Source: Pseudomonas wayambapalatensis
Lineage (GTDB): Bacteria > Pseudomonadota > Gammaproteobacteria > Pseudomonadales > Pseudomonadaceae
Length of the DNA: 64,000 nt
Assembly (NCBI GenBank): GCA_014268975.2
Contig: CP077096.1
Span: forward strand, 2,455,501 to 2,519,500
Reading direction: 5' to 3'
The number at the start of each line of letters is the position of its first letter. Position 1 is the stretch's first letter. The translations under genes and the position numbers were made by a program. This document shows, piece after piece, positions 54,181 to 61,606 of the stretch. The notes under the pieces are model-generated. The model was not told the DNA's origin and ran no database searches. It saw only the letters and a program-made list of their open reading frames with translations.

Positions 54181-54327
54181 GACGTTACCCTCCGCAGGTG
54201 GTTACGAGTGTGACCACAGCGTGCTTCGGGTTGCTGCATCGTTCCGCCGGGCGGATGCCGCCGCACTCCGGGCAACTGTCGCGGTCCACCTTTCAATACG
54301 CCACGAGGCGCTGGTGTGGAGAAGCCC

Positions 54328-54855
54328 ATGGATTCCTGGTGGCAGAACGTCTGGCAAGCGATACGGGTAGAGTTCACCGACATCACCGATGAAGGCGAGG
54401 TGACGCGGATTCTTGTGCGTCTGCTGATGGCGGCGGTGCTTGGCGCGGTGTTGGGTTTCGAGCGCGAGCACAAGGGCAAGTCGGCCGGGGTGCGGACACA
54501 CATGCTGGTGTCCATGGGGGCAGCCCTGTTTGTGCTGGCACCGAGCATGGCCGGTGCCGATGCACAGGCGCTGAGCCGGGTGATACAGGGGATCGTCGCC
54601 GGGATCGGTTTTCTCGGCGCGGGCACCATTCTCAAGGGCCATGCCCAGGACACCAATCACGTCAAGGGGCTGACGACGGCGGCAGGCCTGTGGATGACGG
54701 CGGCGATCGGCACGGCGGCGGGCATGGGGCGCGAGGCGACGGCGTTGGTCAGCACGGTGCTGGCGTTGCTGGTGTTGAGCAGCATGCCGGTGCTGGTGGA
54801 GAAGGTCGAGGGGGAGGGTGGTGAGGCGAATAATGAGGAAAACACAAAGCACTGA
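54328..54855 (+). CDS. MgtC/SapB-family membrane protein
   Basis: GGAGAAG lies six bases before the ATG at 54328 (MDSWWQNVWQAIRVEF), giving 175 residues. The MgtC N-terminal domain is clear: RLLMAAVLGAVLGFEREHKGKSAGVRTHMLVSMGAALFVL, then GIVAGIGFLGAGTILK and TTAAGLWMTAAIGTAAGMG. Four or five helices are predicted. The family affects survival in low magnesium and modulates ATP synthase in some pathogens; this short form lacks the C-terminal cytosolic domain. Its stop meets the CrcY terminator from the other strand. Confidence 0.92.
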   Translation: MDSWWQNVWQAIRVEFTDITDEGEVTRILVRLLMAAVLGAVLGFEREHKGKSAGVRTHMLVSMGAALFVLAPSMAGADAQALSRVIQGIVAGIGFLGAGTILKGHAQDTNHVKGLTTAAGLWMTAAIGTAAGMGREATALVSTVLALLVLSSMPVLVEKVEGEGGEANNEENTKH

Positions 54856-55209
54856 GGGGAGCCGAAGCTCCCCTCAAAGCGTTGTTGCCTGCTCTTTTTA
54901 TTATTGAAAACCGGCCTGTTGTTGTTTTTGTCAGCCTGTTTCGGTGTAACCGGGCCCCTATCCGGGGCCAAGAGCAAACGTATTTTTTTGGGCGCTGACC
55001 TGCCTTCATCATTGCTGATCCGATCCTGACAGTCGCTACCTCAAGGTAGTTTTGTTGTTCTGCGTCAGGTCGCGGGGACGAACCCCTGGAACGCGTGTCT
55101 ACTCCAAAAAAATCTGCTTGCTGCGCCTCTGCCGTGTTGTTCTTGTTATGTCAGAGCCGGTGCATGTTGTTTTTATTGGGGTGTCACGTTTTTTTATTTT
55201 TGTTGTGCC
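54850..55209 (-). ncRNA. crcY: CrcY-like small RNA, antagonist of Hfq/Crc
   Basis: The minus-strand transcript starts GCACAACAAAAATAAAAAAA, like known CrcZ/CrcY 5' ends. It carries six A-rich CA motifs (AANAANAA type): about 55191-55208, 55166-55178, 55135-55148, 55050-55060, 54917-54930 and 54895-54906. Length is about 360 bases, and the end is the hairpin at 54854-54875. These RNAs sequester Hfq/Crc and relieve catabolite repression on poor carbon sources. It is transcribed toward an mgtC gene, in agreement with my memory of the P. putida crcY locus; crcZ would follow cbrB instead. It has its own sigma-54 promoter. Confidence 0.85.
54854..54875 (-). terminator. Terminator hairpin of CrcY (shared with mgtC)
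   Basis: GAGGGGAGC and GCTCCCCTC form a perfect 9-bp stem with the loop CGAA (TTCG on the minus strand). It lies where the RNA of about 360 bases should end, and overlaps the mgtC stop region. Confidence 0.65.
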
Positions 55210-55219
55210 AGAGATAAAG

Positions 55220-55234
55220 CAGAGGCCGTGCCAA
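55220..55234 (-). promoter_or_regulatory. Sigma-54 promoter of crcY
   Basis: On the minus strand TGGCAC GGCCTC TGC has GG and GC exactly 12 bases apart, as RpoN promoters require. The start of the RNA is predicted at 55209, 11 to 12 bases after the GC. Confidence 0.85.
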
Positions 55235-55314
55235 CTTTTCAATATCCATTAAAATCAATGGCTTAGAGATTTGAGGCGATTTTTCACGACCTGAAAATCT
55301 CTCGAATTGTTTCC

Positions 55315-55357
55315 GTGTTACCCGACTTTTTGCTGGGTGGACGGGGCCGGGTAACAC
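55315..55357. promoter_or_regulatory. CbrB-like upstream activating palindrome
   Basis: GTGTTACCCG (55315-55324) and CGGGTAACAC (55348-55357) are perfect 10-bp inverted arms around 23 bases. The centre is about 127 bases upstream of the RNA start, a usual distance for an enhancer-binding activator. TGTTAC/GTAACA half-sites agree with my memory of CbrB targets. Confidence 0.65.
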
Positions 55358-55387
55358 TTTTGACACAGTCGTGTGGTCGGGCGCGAC

Positions 55388-55867
55388 TTACCCCTGTGCG
55401 AATGCCTTCAGGCGCTCGCCATCCAGGCGATAACGTACCCATTCATCTTGCGCTTCTGCGCCCAGCGCCTGGTAAAAACCGATAGCCGGTTCATTCCAGT
55501 CCAGTACGCTCCATTCCAGGCGCCCGCACCCTCTGGCTACGGCCTCGCGAGCGATGTGCCGCAGTACCTGGCGACCAGCACCGCCGCCGCGTTGTTCGGG
55601 GGTGATGTACAGGTCTTCGAGGTAAATGCCGTTGCGGCCCAGCCAGGTTGAGTAGCTATAGAAGTACACGGCAAAGCCGATGGCCGTGCCGTCGCGCTCG
55701 CACATCAGGCTGTGCACGGTGCTGCCTTCATCGAACAGGCTGTGCTCGATATCAGCCAGGGTCGCTACCACTTCGTGGCGGGCGCGCTCGTAGTCGGCAA
55801 GCTCGGTGATGAAGGCGAGGATCTGGGCGGCGTCGGTGCGGCGGGCAGGGCGAATGGTCAGACTCAT
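55388..55867 (-). CDS. GNAT-family N-acetyltransferase (SSAT-like)
   Basis: The start MSLTIRPARRTDAAQILAFITELADYERARHEV at complement 55865-55867 gives 159 residues. GFAVYFYSYSTWLGRNGIYLEDLYITPEQRGGGAGRQVLRHIAREAV contains the acetyl-CoA site, and RLEWSVLDWNEPAIGFYQALGA completes the fold. The YFYSYSTWLGRNGIYLEDLY string is the mark of the spermidine/spermine acetyltransferase-like subgroup, whose bacterial members act on varied amines, including thialysine. It is divergent from the membrane/XRE pair. Confidence 0.87.
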   Translation of the reverse strand: MSLTIRPARRTDAAQILAFITELADYERARHEVVATLADIEHSLFDEGSTVHSLMCERDGTAIGFAVYFYSYSTWLGRNGIYLEDLYITPEQRGGGAGRQVLRHIAREAVARGCGRLEWSVLDWNEPAIGFYQALGAEAQDEWVRYRLDGERLKAFAQG

Positions 55868-55925
55868 GAAGGCTTCCTTGTGGTTGGCGGGCACCATGGT
55901 AATGGGCCTGGGCCGGCTTGCCGAG

Positions 55926-55985
55926 ATGTAAAGCAAACTTGACATGGTGCGCGGCCTCGCCTTCAATGTAAAACACACTTTACAT
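55926..55985. promoter_or_regulatory. Twin operators before the membrane protein/XRE pair
   Basis: ATGTAAAGCAAACTTGACAT (55926-55945) and ATGTAAAACACACTTTACAT (55966-55985) agree at 17 of 20 positions. Each is an inverted repeat of ATGTAAA. They are 40 bases apart, about four helical turns. They sit between the divergent GNAT gene and the membrane protein start at 56000. The XRE protein encoded next is the natural binder. Confidence 0.7.
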
Positions 55986-55999
55986 CCGAGGCTGTTGGC

Positions 56000-56374
56000 A
56001 TGCTGCACAAACGTCATGTGATTTCATTCGTCCTGTTCCTCGTCGCCTATATGGCCTGTGTGCTGGTCAGCAGCCATTTCCTCGCGTCCATGGCGCCAGG
56101 GGTTGCCAAGACCCTGGTGGCGCTGGTGCCGGTGCCGGCCATGATCGGTATGGCCTGGGCTGTGGTGCAGCAACTGCGCAGCCTCGATGAAATGGTCCGG
56201 CGCATCCAACTGGAGGCATTGGGGCTGGCATTCGTCGCGACGGCGCTGTTGACCTTCAGCTACGGTTTTCTGGAGACCGCAGGCTTCCCACGTTTGTCGA
56301 TGTTCATGGTCTGGAGCCTGATGGGGCCGTTGTGGGCGCTGGGGACCTTCATCGGGGTGAGGCGTTACCGTTGA
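56000..56374 (+). CDS. Small four-helix membrane protein paired with an XRE regulator
   Basis: The 124-residue protein has four predicted helices (VISFVLFLVAYMACVLVSSHFL, LVALVPVPAMIGMAWAVVQQL, LGLAFVATALLTFSYGFLE and FMVWSLMGPLWALGTFIGV). The loop LRSLDEMVRRIQLEALG is typical of small bacterial membrane proteins that are coupled to an XRE gene. The function is unknown. It overlaps the next gene by four bases. Confidence 0.8.
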   Translation: MLHKRHVISFVLFLVAYMACVLVSSHFLASMAPGVAKTLVALVPVPAMIGMAWAVVQQLRSLDEMVRRIQLEALGLAFVATALLTFSYGFLETAGFPRLSMFMVWSLMGPLWALGTFIGVRRYR

Positions 56375-56574
56375 ACAACCGCATCCGTGAATTGCGAAGT
56401 GGGCGTGGCTGGTCGCAGGCCGAACTGGCCGAGCGGCTCGGTGTTTCGCGCCAGACTGTCAATGCCATCGAGACCGGCCGCTACGATCCCAGCCTGCCGC
56501 TGGCCTTCAGCATTGCCGGCGTTTTCGAGTTGAGTATCGAAGAGATCTTCGATCCTTCTGCGGCGGTACAGTGA
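56371..56574 (+). CDS. XRE/Cro-type small transcriptional regulator
   Basis: I start at the TTG at 56371 (LNNRIRELRSGRGWSQAELAERLGVSRQTVNAIETGRYDPSLPLAFSIAGVF), overlapping the upstream stop as TTGA. The ORF beginning at 56332 would lie inside the membrane gene. The 67-residue protein is almost only the helix-turn-helix and the EEIFDP tail of the YozG-like group. Autoregulation through the twin operators at 55926-55985 is likely. Confidence 0.88.
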   Translation: MNNRIRELRSGRGWSQAELAERLGVSRQTVNAIETGRYDPSLPLAFSIAGVFELSIEEIFDPSAAVQ

Positions 56575-56675
56575 TGTGTATAGGTGTAATTTAAGGTAAC
56601 TGTACCGGTCTGCGCGAGAGGGGTTCCGCTAGTGTGGCATGACACGATAATCAGTACCTGACGGAAGTCCCTGCC

Positions 56676-57296
56676 ATGCTCGGCTCATACGATCTGCTCA
56701 CCGCATTCATCCTGTTTGCCTTCGTTTCTTCGATCACCCCAGGGCCGAACAACACCATGTTGCTGGCGTCCGGCGTCAACTTCGGTGTGCGCCGTTCGAT
56801 CCCCCATGCGATGGGCATCAGCATCGGCTTCATGCTGATGGTGCTGGGCGTGGGGTTCGGGCTGGGCGAACTGTTCAAGGCCTGGCCGCCGCTGTACAGC
56901 ATCCTGCGCTACGTGGGGGCTGCCTACCTGCTGTACCTGGCATGGAAGATCGCCACTTCCGGGCCGGTCTCCGGGGACGCCGCAGGGACGCGCAAGCCCC
57001 TGAGCTTCTGGGGCGCGGCTGCTTTCCAGTGGGTCAACCCGAAGGCCTGGGTCATGGCGGTCGGTGCGATCACGACCTACACCCCGGCCCAGGGCTATGT
57101 GCTCAACGTCATCGTCATCGCCGCGCTGTTCGCCCTGGTCAACCTGCCGAGCGTTGGGATCTGGGTCATGTTTGGCAGCGCCTTGCGCAACCTTCTGCAA
57201 AATCCTCGCTGGCTGATGCTGTTCAATGTCCTGATGGCCTTGCTGCTGGTGATTTCGTTGTATCCGCTGCTGTTTGTAGAATCGTCGTTTTCCTAG
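56676..57296 (+). CDS. LysE/RhtB-family amino acid exporter
   Basis: The 206-residue protein has six helices. FVSSITPGPNNTMLLASGVNFGVRRSIPHAMGISIGFM is the LysE/RhtB signature, and AAFQWVNPKAWVMAVGAITTY is the second conserved part. It exports amino acids or homoserine lactone-like compounds in the inner membrane. The specific substrate is unknown. The downstream alpha/beta hydrolase starts 20 bases later, so they may form an operon. Confidence 0.92.
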   Translation: MLGSYDLLTAFILFAFVSSITPGPNNTMLLASGVNFGVRRSIPHAMGISIGFMLMVLGVGFGLGELFKAWPPLYSILRYVGAAYLLYLAWKIATSGPVSGDAAGTRKPLSFWGAAAFQWVNPKAWVMAVGAITTYTPAQGYVLNVIVIAALFALVNLPSVGIWVMFGSALRNLLQNPRWLMLFNVLMALLLVISLYPLLFVESSFS

Positions 57297-57316
57297 TTCG
57301 ATGAGTGCGGTACACG

Positions 57317-58189
57317 ATGCAGCTGATTCCCTGGTCCCATGATTGCTCGGAAGGTTTCACGCTACGCGGCTGGCATTCCGAGCCGAGCGGCAAACCGTTG
57401 CTGCATTTCTTGCACGGCAACGGTTTCTGCTGCCTGGCGTACGAGCCCATGCTGATGCGCCTGGGGGAGCACTTCGACCTGTGGTTGTGCGACGTCCAGG
57501 GGCACGGCGACAGCGATCACGGCGGCGCCTTTCGTGGCTGGAACCGCACTGCGGAGTTGGTGCTGGAGGCATTCGAGGCGGGGCGCCCGGTGTTTGACGA
57601 TGTGCCGCGCCATGCGCTCGGGCACAGTTTTGGCGGGGTACTGACCGGGCTGATCCTCGCCAGCCGGCCTGGATTGTTCGAACGTGCCGTGCTGCTCGAT
57701 CCGGTGTTGTTCAGTCGCCGCATGATCGGGGTGATGGGCGCAGCGGCACTGGTGGGCCTGCACCAGCGCCATGCCCTGGCGCGCAAGGCCGCAACCCGGC
57801 GCAGCCATTGGCCGGACCGCGAGGCGGCGCTGGCGTCGCTGCAGGGGCGGGGCATCTTCAAGGGGTGGAGTGATGCGGCGCTTCACGCATATATCGGCCA
57901 TGCCATCGGCGATTGCGGCGAAGGTGTGGTGCTCAAGTGCCGGCCCAGCCGCGAGGTGGAGATCTTCAGCTCGTTCCCGGCGCGGATGTGGCCAAGCCTG
58001 CAGCGCATCACCACCCCGACGCTGATCCTGCATGGTGAAACCACCTACCCGTTCGTGCCGCATTCGGTGCGGCGCCTGGTGGGGCTCAATGCCAATGTCA
58101 GCGAGCGGCAAGTGGCGGGTGGGCATTGCTTCATGCAGGAAGACCCGGTGAGCGCCGCGCAGGCGGTCGAGGCGTTCCTGCGCGGTTGA
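57317..58189 (+). CDS. Alpha/beta hydrolase
   Basis: The ATG at 57317 (MQLIPWSHDCSEGFTLRGWHSEPSG) gives 290 residues; a GTG at 57305 is also possible. The oxyanion region is LLHFLHGNGFCCLAYEPM. The nucleophile is in HALGHSFGGVLTGL, the acid in the TPTLILHGETTYPF region and the histidine in VAGGHCFMQEDP. The substrate is unknown. A thioesterase, lipase-like or lactonase activity is possible. Confidence 0.87.
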   Translation: MQLIPWSHDCSEGFTLRGWHSEPSGKPLLHFLHGNGFCCLAYEPMLMRLGEHFDLWLCDVQGHGDSDHGGAFRGWNRTAELVLEAFEAGRPVFDDVPRHALGHSFGGVLTGLILASRPGLFERAVLLDPVLFSRRMIGVMGAAALVGLHQRHALARKAATRRSHWPDREAALASLQGRGIFKGWSDAALHAYIGHAIGDCGEGVVLKCRPSREVEIFSSFPARMWPSLQRITTPTLILHGETTYPFVPHSVRRLVGLNANVSERQVAGGHCFMQEDPVSAAQAVEAFLRG

Positions 58190-58195
58190 GCCTGG

Positions 58196-59008
58196 TCAGG
58201 CCAGTTCCAGCCAGATGGGGGCGTGGTCCGAAGGTTTCTCCATCGCCCGCAGTTCGTAGTCCACGCCTGCCGCCTTCAGGCGTGGAAGCAGTGCCTGCGA
58301 CGCCATGATCAGGTCGATGCGCAGGCCGCGCTTGGGTTCGTCCTCGAAACCGCGGCTGCGGTAGTCGAACCAGCTGAAACGGTCTGCCACTTCCGGGTGC
58401 AGGTGACGGAAGCTGTCCACCAGGCCCCAGCCCTTGAGGCGTTCCATCCACTCACGCTCTTCGGGCAGGAAGCTGCACTTGCCGGTCTTGAGCCAGCGCT
58501 TGGCGTTGTCGGCACCGATGCCGATGTCGCAATCCTGGGGCGAGATGTTCACATCGCCCATCACCACCAATGGCTGGTCATTGCGGAACTGGTCTTCGAG
58601 CAGGGCCTGCAGGTCGCTGTAGAAGCGTTGCTTGGCCGGGAACTTGGTAGGGTGGTCGCGGCTTTCGCCCTGGGGAAAGTAGCCGTTCATGATGGTGATC
58701 GGGGTGCCGTCGGCATCGGCGAAGGTGCCCCAGATGAAGCGGCGTTGGGCGTCCTCTTCATCGGTACTGAAGCCCTTGACCAGCGACAGTGGCGCCTGGC
58801 GCGAGAGCAGGGCAACCCCGTAGTGACCCTTCTGGCCATGGAAATGTACGTGATAGCCCAAGGCCTGTACTTCGGCCAGCGGGAACTGATCGTCACTGAC
58901 CTTGGTTTCCTGCAGGCCGATAACGTCTGGCTGGTGCTTCTCGATCAGCGCAGCCAGCTGGTGCGGGCGGGCGCGCAGGCCATTGATGTTGAACGAGACG
59001 ATCTTCAT
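58196..59008 (-). CDS. xthA: Exodeoxyribonuclease III
   Basis: The start [37 protein letters not shown] at complement 59006-59008 gives 270 residues, the usual size. The metal ligand is in GLQETK, the active-site Tyr in NGYFPQGES, Asp and Asn in [16 protein letters not shown], and the last His in [10 protein letters not shown]. It repairs abasic and 3'-blocked DNA ends. A run of 14 codons upstream is without support. Confidence 0.94.
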   Translation of the reverse strand: MKIVSFNINGLRARPHQLAALIEKHQPDVIGLQETKVSDDQFPLAEVQALGYHVHFHGQKGHYGVALLSRQAPLSLVKGFSTDEEDAQRRFIWGTFADADGTPITIMNGYFPQGESRDHPTKFPAKQRFYSDLQALLEDQFRNDQPLVVMGDVNISPQDCDIGIGADNAKRWLKTGKCSFLPEEREWMERLKGWGLVDSFRHLHPEVADRFSWFDYRSRGFEDEPKRGLRIDLIMASQALLPRLKAAGVDYELRAMEKPSDHAPIWLELA

Positions 59009-59169
59009 GGAAAGCCGATCCTGGTAAAAGCTTCGGATGCTAGCTGACATCGGCCGTCATCACCAGCGTGGCAGCGTGGGGGGCGCGCTGCTAACGTGCT
59101 GGTGGGGGAACGATGTGCGATAGGACACCTCCAAGGCTCTGATACGTACATTCCAGGAGGATCATCGCA

Positions 59170-59811
59170 ATGTCCGACGCCCCGGCGCATATCAGCCTGC
59201 TCGACGATGGCTACAGCCGCGAAGTGCGTTCGCTGCTCTACCATGCCTATCGCCACGAGCCGACCTTTGCCTACCTGTTCGATGCACAGCGCAGGGGTTA
59301 TGAGCGACGCTTGCGAGTGATGGTGCGCGAATGGGTGCGCCAGCATTTCTACCTGCAGTTGCCGGCAATCGGTGTGCTGGTCGATGATCGCCTGGTCGGT
59401 GCGGCGCTGATCGTGCCGCCGCAACGTCGCCTGGGGGTGGCCGACAGTTGGGCCTGGCGCCTGCGCATGCTGTTGGGCGCGGGCAGGCGCTGCACGCGTC
59501 GTTACCTCGAGTACCAAGCGGCACTGGCCGCGTGCATGCCGAGCCAGCAGGTCCACGTGCTGCCTCTGCTGGGGGTGCACCCGCAGTTCCAGGGGCGGCA
59601 TTATGGTGAGCAATTGTTACAGGCAGTACACGACTGGTGCGCCGACGATCCGGATACCCAGGGCGTGATACTGGACACTGGCAATGTCCATTACCTAGCG
59701 TTTTACGAGCGCCAGGGCTATCAGGAGATTGGCGAGGTCGCGATCGGACCAATCCGCGAGAGGGTATTCTTTCATCCGAATCCGCTGTCCTCCAATCCAG
59801 CAATTGCTTGA
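59170..59811 (+). CDS. GNAT-family N-acetyltransferase
   Basis: AGGAGGATCATCGCA precedes the ATG. The 213-residue product has the GNAT core (LPAIGVLVDDRLVGAALIVPP; VHVLPLLGVHPQFQGRHYGEQLLQAVHDWC; GVILDTGNVHYLAFYERQGYQEIGEV). It is longer at the N-terminus than minimal GNATs. The acceptor is unknown. It lies directly before tamA on the same strand, and its stop overlaps the tamA upstream region. Confidence 0.86.
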   Translation: MSDAPAHISLLDDGYSREVRSLLYHAYRHEPTFAYLFDAQRRGYERRLRVMVREWVRQHFYLQLPAIGVLVDDRLVGAALIVPPQRRLGVADSWAWRLRMLLGAGRRCTRRYLEYQAALAACMPSQQVHVLPLLGVHPQFQGRHYGEQLLQAVHDWCADDPDTQGVILDTGNVHYLAFYERQGYQEIGEVAIGPIRERVFFHPNPLSSNPAIA

Positions 59812-59854
59812 TCGCAACTACCCGCAGCTTACGCTGCCGCTTCGCTCTGGTAGC

Positions 59855-61606
59855 ATGCCCCGCATGACGTATTCAGGAAGACTCGGTTGGGGCGTGCTGT
59901 TGCTCGCCGCCAGCTGCACAGCATGGGGCCAGAGCGAACTGCTGGTACGGGTCAAACCGTCCAACAAGGCGCTGCAGGCCAATATCGAAGGCTACATCGG
60001 CAGCCTGGGCGATCGCGACGAGGAGGCCTTGCTGCGGTTCAGCCGGGGCGCCGAGGAGCAGGCGCGCAAGGCGGCCCAGGCGCTGGGCTACTACCAGGCG
60101 CAGATCGACACGCAGGTCAAGCCGCCGAGCAAGGCCGATCAACCCGTACAACTGATCATTCGGGTCGACCCGGGCGAGCCGGTGCGCCTGCGCAATGTGA
60201 CCGTGCGCATCGAAGGCCCGGCGAGCGAGATGAAGGCCTTTCGCATTCCCGACAGCAAGGCATTGCGCCAGGGCGAACAGCTCAACCATGGTGTCTACGA
60301 GGACGCCAAGCGGCTGATCCAGAACCAGGCTTCGCGCTATGGCTTTTTCGACGGGCGTTTTTCCCGTCAGCGCCTGGCGGTAGACCCGCAAGCGGGCGTC
60401 GCGGATATCGAACTGGTGTACCAGAGTGGTCCGCGTTATCGCCTGGGCAAGGTGACCTTCGGCGGCGACGCACCACTGGACGACGACCTGCTGCAACGCA
60501 TGGTCGGCTTCAAGCCAGGAACGCCCTACGACTCCGAGCTGGTGGCCGAGCTGAACAACGACCTGCAGTCCAGCGGCTATTTCGACGGGGTACGGGTCGA
60601 TGCGGCGCCGACCGCGGCGGTCGATGACGTCGTGCCAGTGGACGTGCGCCTGGACACCCGCAAGCCGCGAACGCTGGGGCTGGGCCTGGGCTTCTCGACC
60701 GACGTGGGGCCACGGGGCAAGGCCAACTGGACGCGGCACTGGGTCAACCCCCAGGGCCACAGTTATGGTTGGGAGACCGAGCTCTCGGCGCCTCGGCAGA
60801 ACGTCGGCCTGTGGTATGACATCCCCCTGGACCCTCCGCTGACCGACAAGCTGCGTTTTGCCGGTGGTTACCAGAACGAAGAGATCTCCGGCACCGACAC
60901 CCTCAGCAAACTGCTGACCGTCGGCCCCGAATGGCACAGCAAATTGCCCAGCGGCTGGCAGCGGGTGATCTCGCTGAAGTACCAGCGCGAGGAGTACCGC
61001 CTGGGTGACGATTCCGGGCTGAGCAACCTGCTGATGCCTGGCGTGAGTTTTTCCTACTTGCGCAGTGACAATCGCATCGACCCGCACAATGGCTATCGCC
61101 TGCAGTTCGACCTGCAGGCAGCCAAGGAAGGGCTGGGCTCGGACACCAACCTGGTGCATGGCAATGTCCTGCTCAAGGGCCTCACCACCCTGGGGCAAAA
61201 CCATCGCTTCCTCGGGCGCGTGCAGTTCGGTGGCAGCGCTACCAACGGCTACCAGCAGAACGTCCCGCCCTCACTACGCTTCTTCGCCGGTGGCGACCAG
61301 AGCGTAAGGGGCTATGACTACCAGACGCTGTCGCCGAAGAACAACAAGGGCGACCGTATCGGTGGCCGCTACCTGGTGGCCGGCAGTGCCGAGTACCAGT
61401 ATTCGCTCACGGAGAAATGGCGCGTGGCGACCTTCATCGACCAGGGCAACTCGTTCAATTCGCTGGAACTGCCCAGCCTCAAGACCGGCGTCGGCATTGG
61501 CGTGCGCTGGGTTTCGCCGGTCGGGCCGCTGCGCCTGGACCTGGCGCGCGCGCTGGATGATGACGGTGGTATCCGGCTGCATTTCTCCATGGGGCCTGAA
61601 CTGTGA
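59855..61606 (+). CDS. tamA: Translocation and assembly module protein TamA
   Basis: I start at 59855 (MPRMTYSGRLGWGVLLLAASCTAWGQS, a signal peptide); 59864 is equally possible. The 583-residue protein has three POTRA domains (residues about 28 to 265; the third contains YRLGKVTFGGDAPLDDDLLQRMVGFKPGTPYD). A 16-stranded Omp85 barrel follows with the VRGYDYQTLSPKN motif in loop 6 and the C-terminal LRLDLARALDDDGGIRLHFSMGPEL. With TamB it assembles autotransporters and moves phospholipids to the outer membrane. Its stop overlaps the tamB start (TGATG). Confidence 0.95.
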   Translation: MPRMTYSGRLGWGVLLLAASCTAWGQSELLVRVKPSNKALQANIEGYIGSLGDRDEEALLRFSRGAEEQARKAAQALGYYQAQIDTQVKPPSKADQPVQLIIRVDPGEPVRLRNVTVRIEGPASEMKAFRIPDSKALRQGEQLNHGVYEDAKRLIQNQASRYGFFDGRFSRQRLAVDPQAGVADIELVYQSGPRYRLGKVTFGGDAPLDDDLLQRMVGFKPGTPYDSELVAELNNDLQSSGYFDGVRVDAAPTAAVDDVVPVDVRLDTRKPRTLGLGLGFSTDVGPRGKANWTRHWVNPQGHSYGWETELSAPRQNVGLWYDIPLDPPLTDKLRFAGGYQNEEISGTDTLSKLLTVGPEWHSKLPSGWQRVISLKYQREEYRLGDDSGLSNLLMPGVSFSYLRSDNRIDPHNGYRLQFDLQAAKEGLGSDTNLVHGNVLLKGLTTLGQNHRFLGRVQFGGSATNGYQQNVPPSLRFFAGGDQSVRGYDYQTLSPKNNKGDRIGGRYLVAGSAEYQYSLTEKWRVATFIDQGNSFNSLELPSLKTGVGIGVRWVSPVGPLRLDLARALDDDGGIRLHFSMGPEL

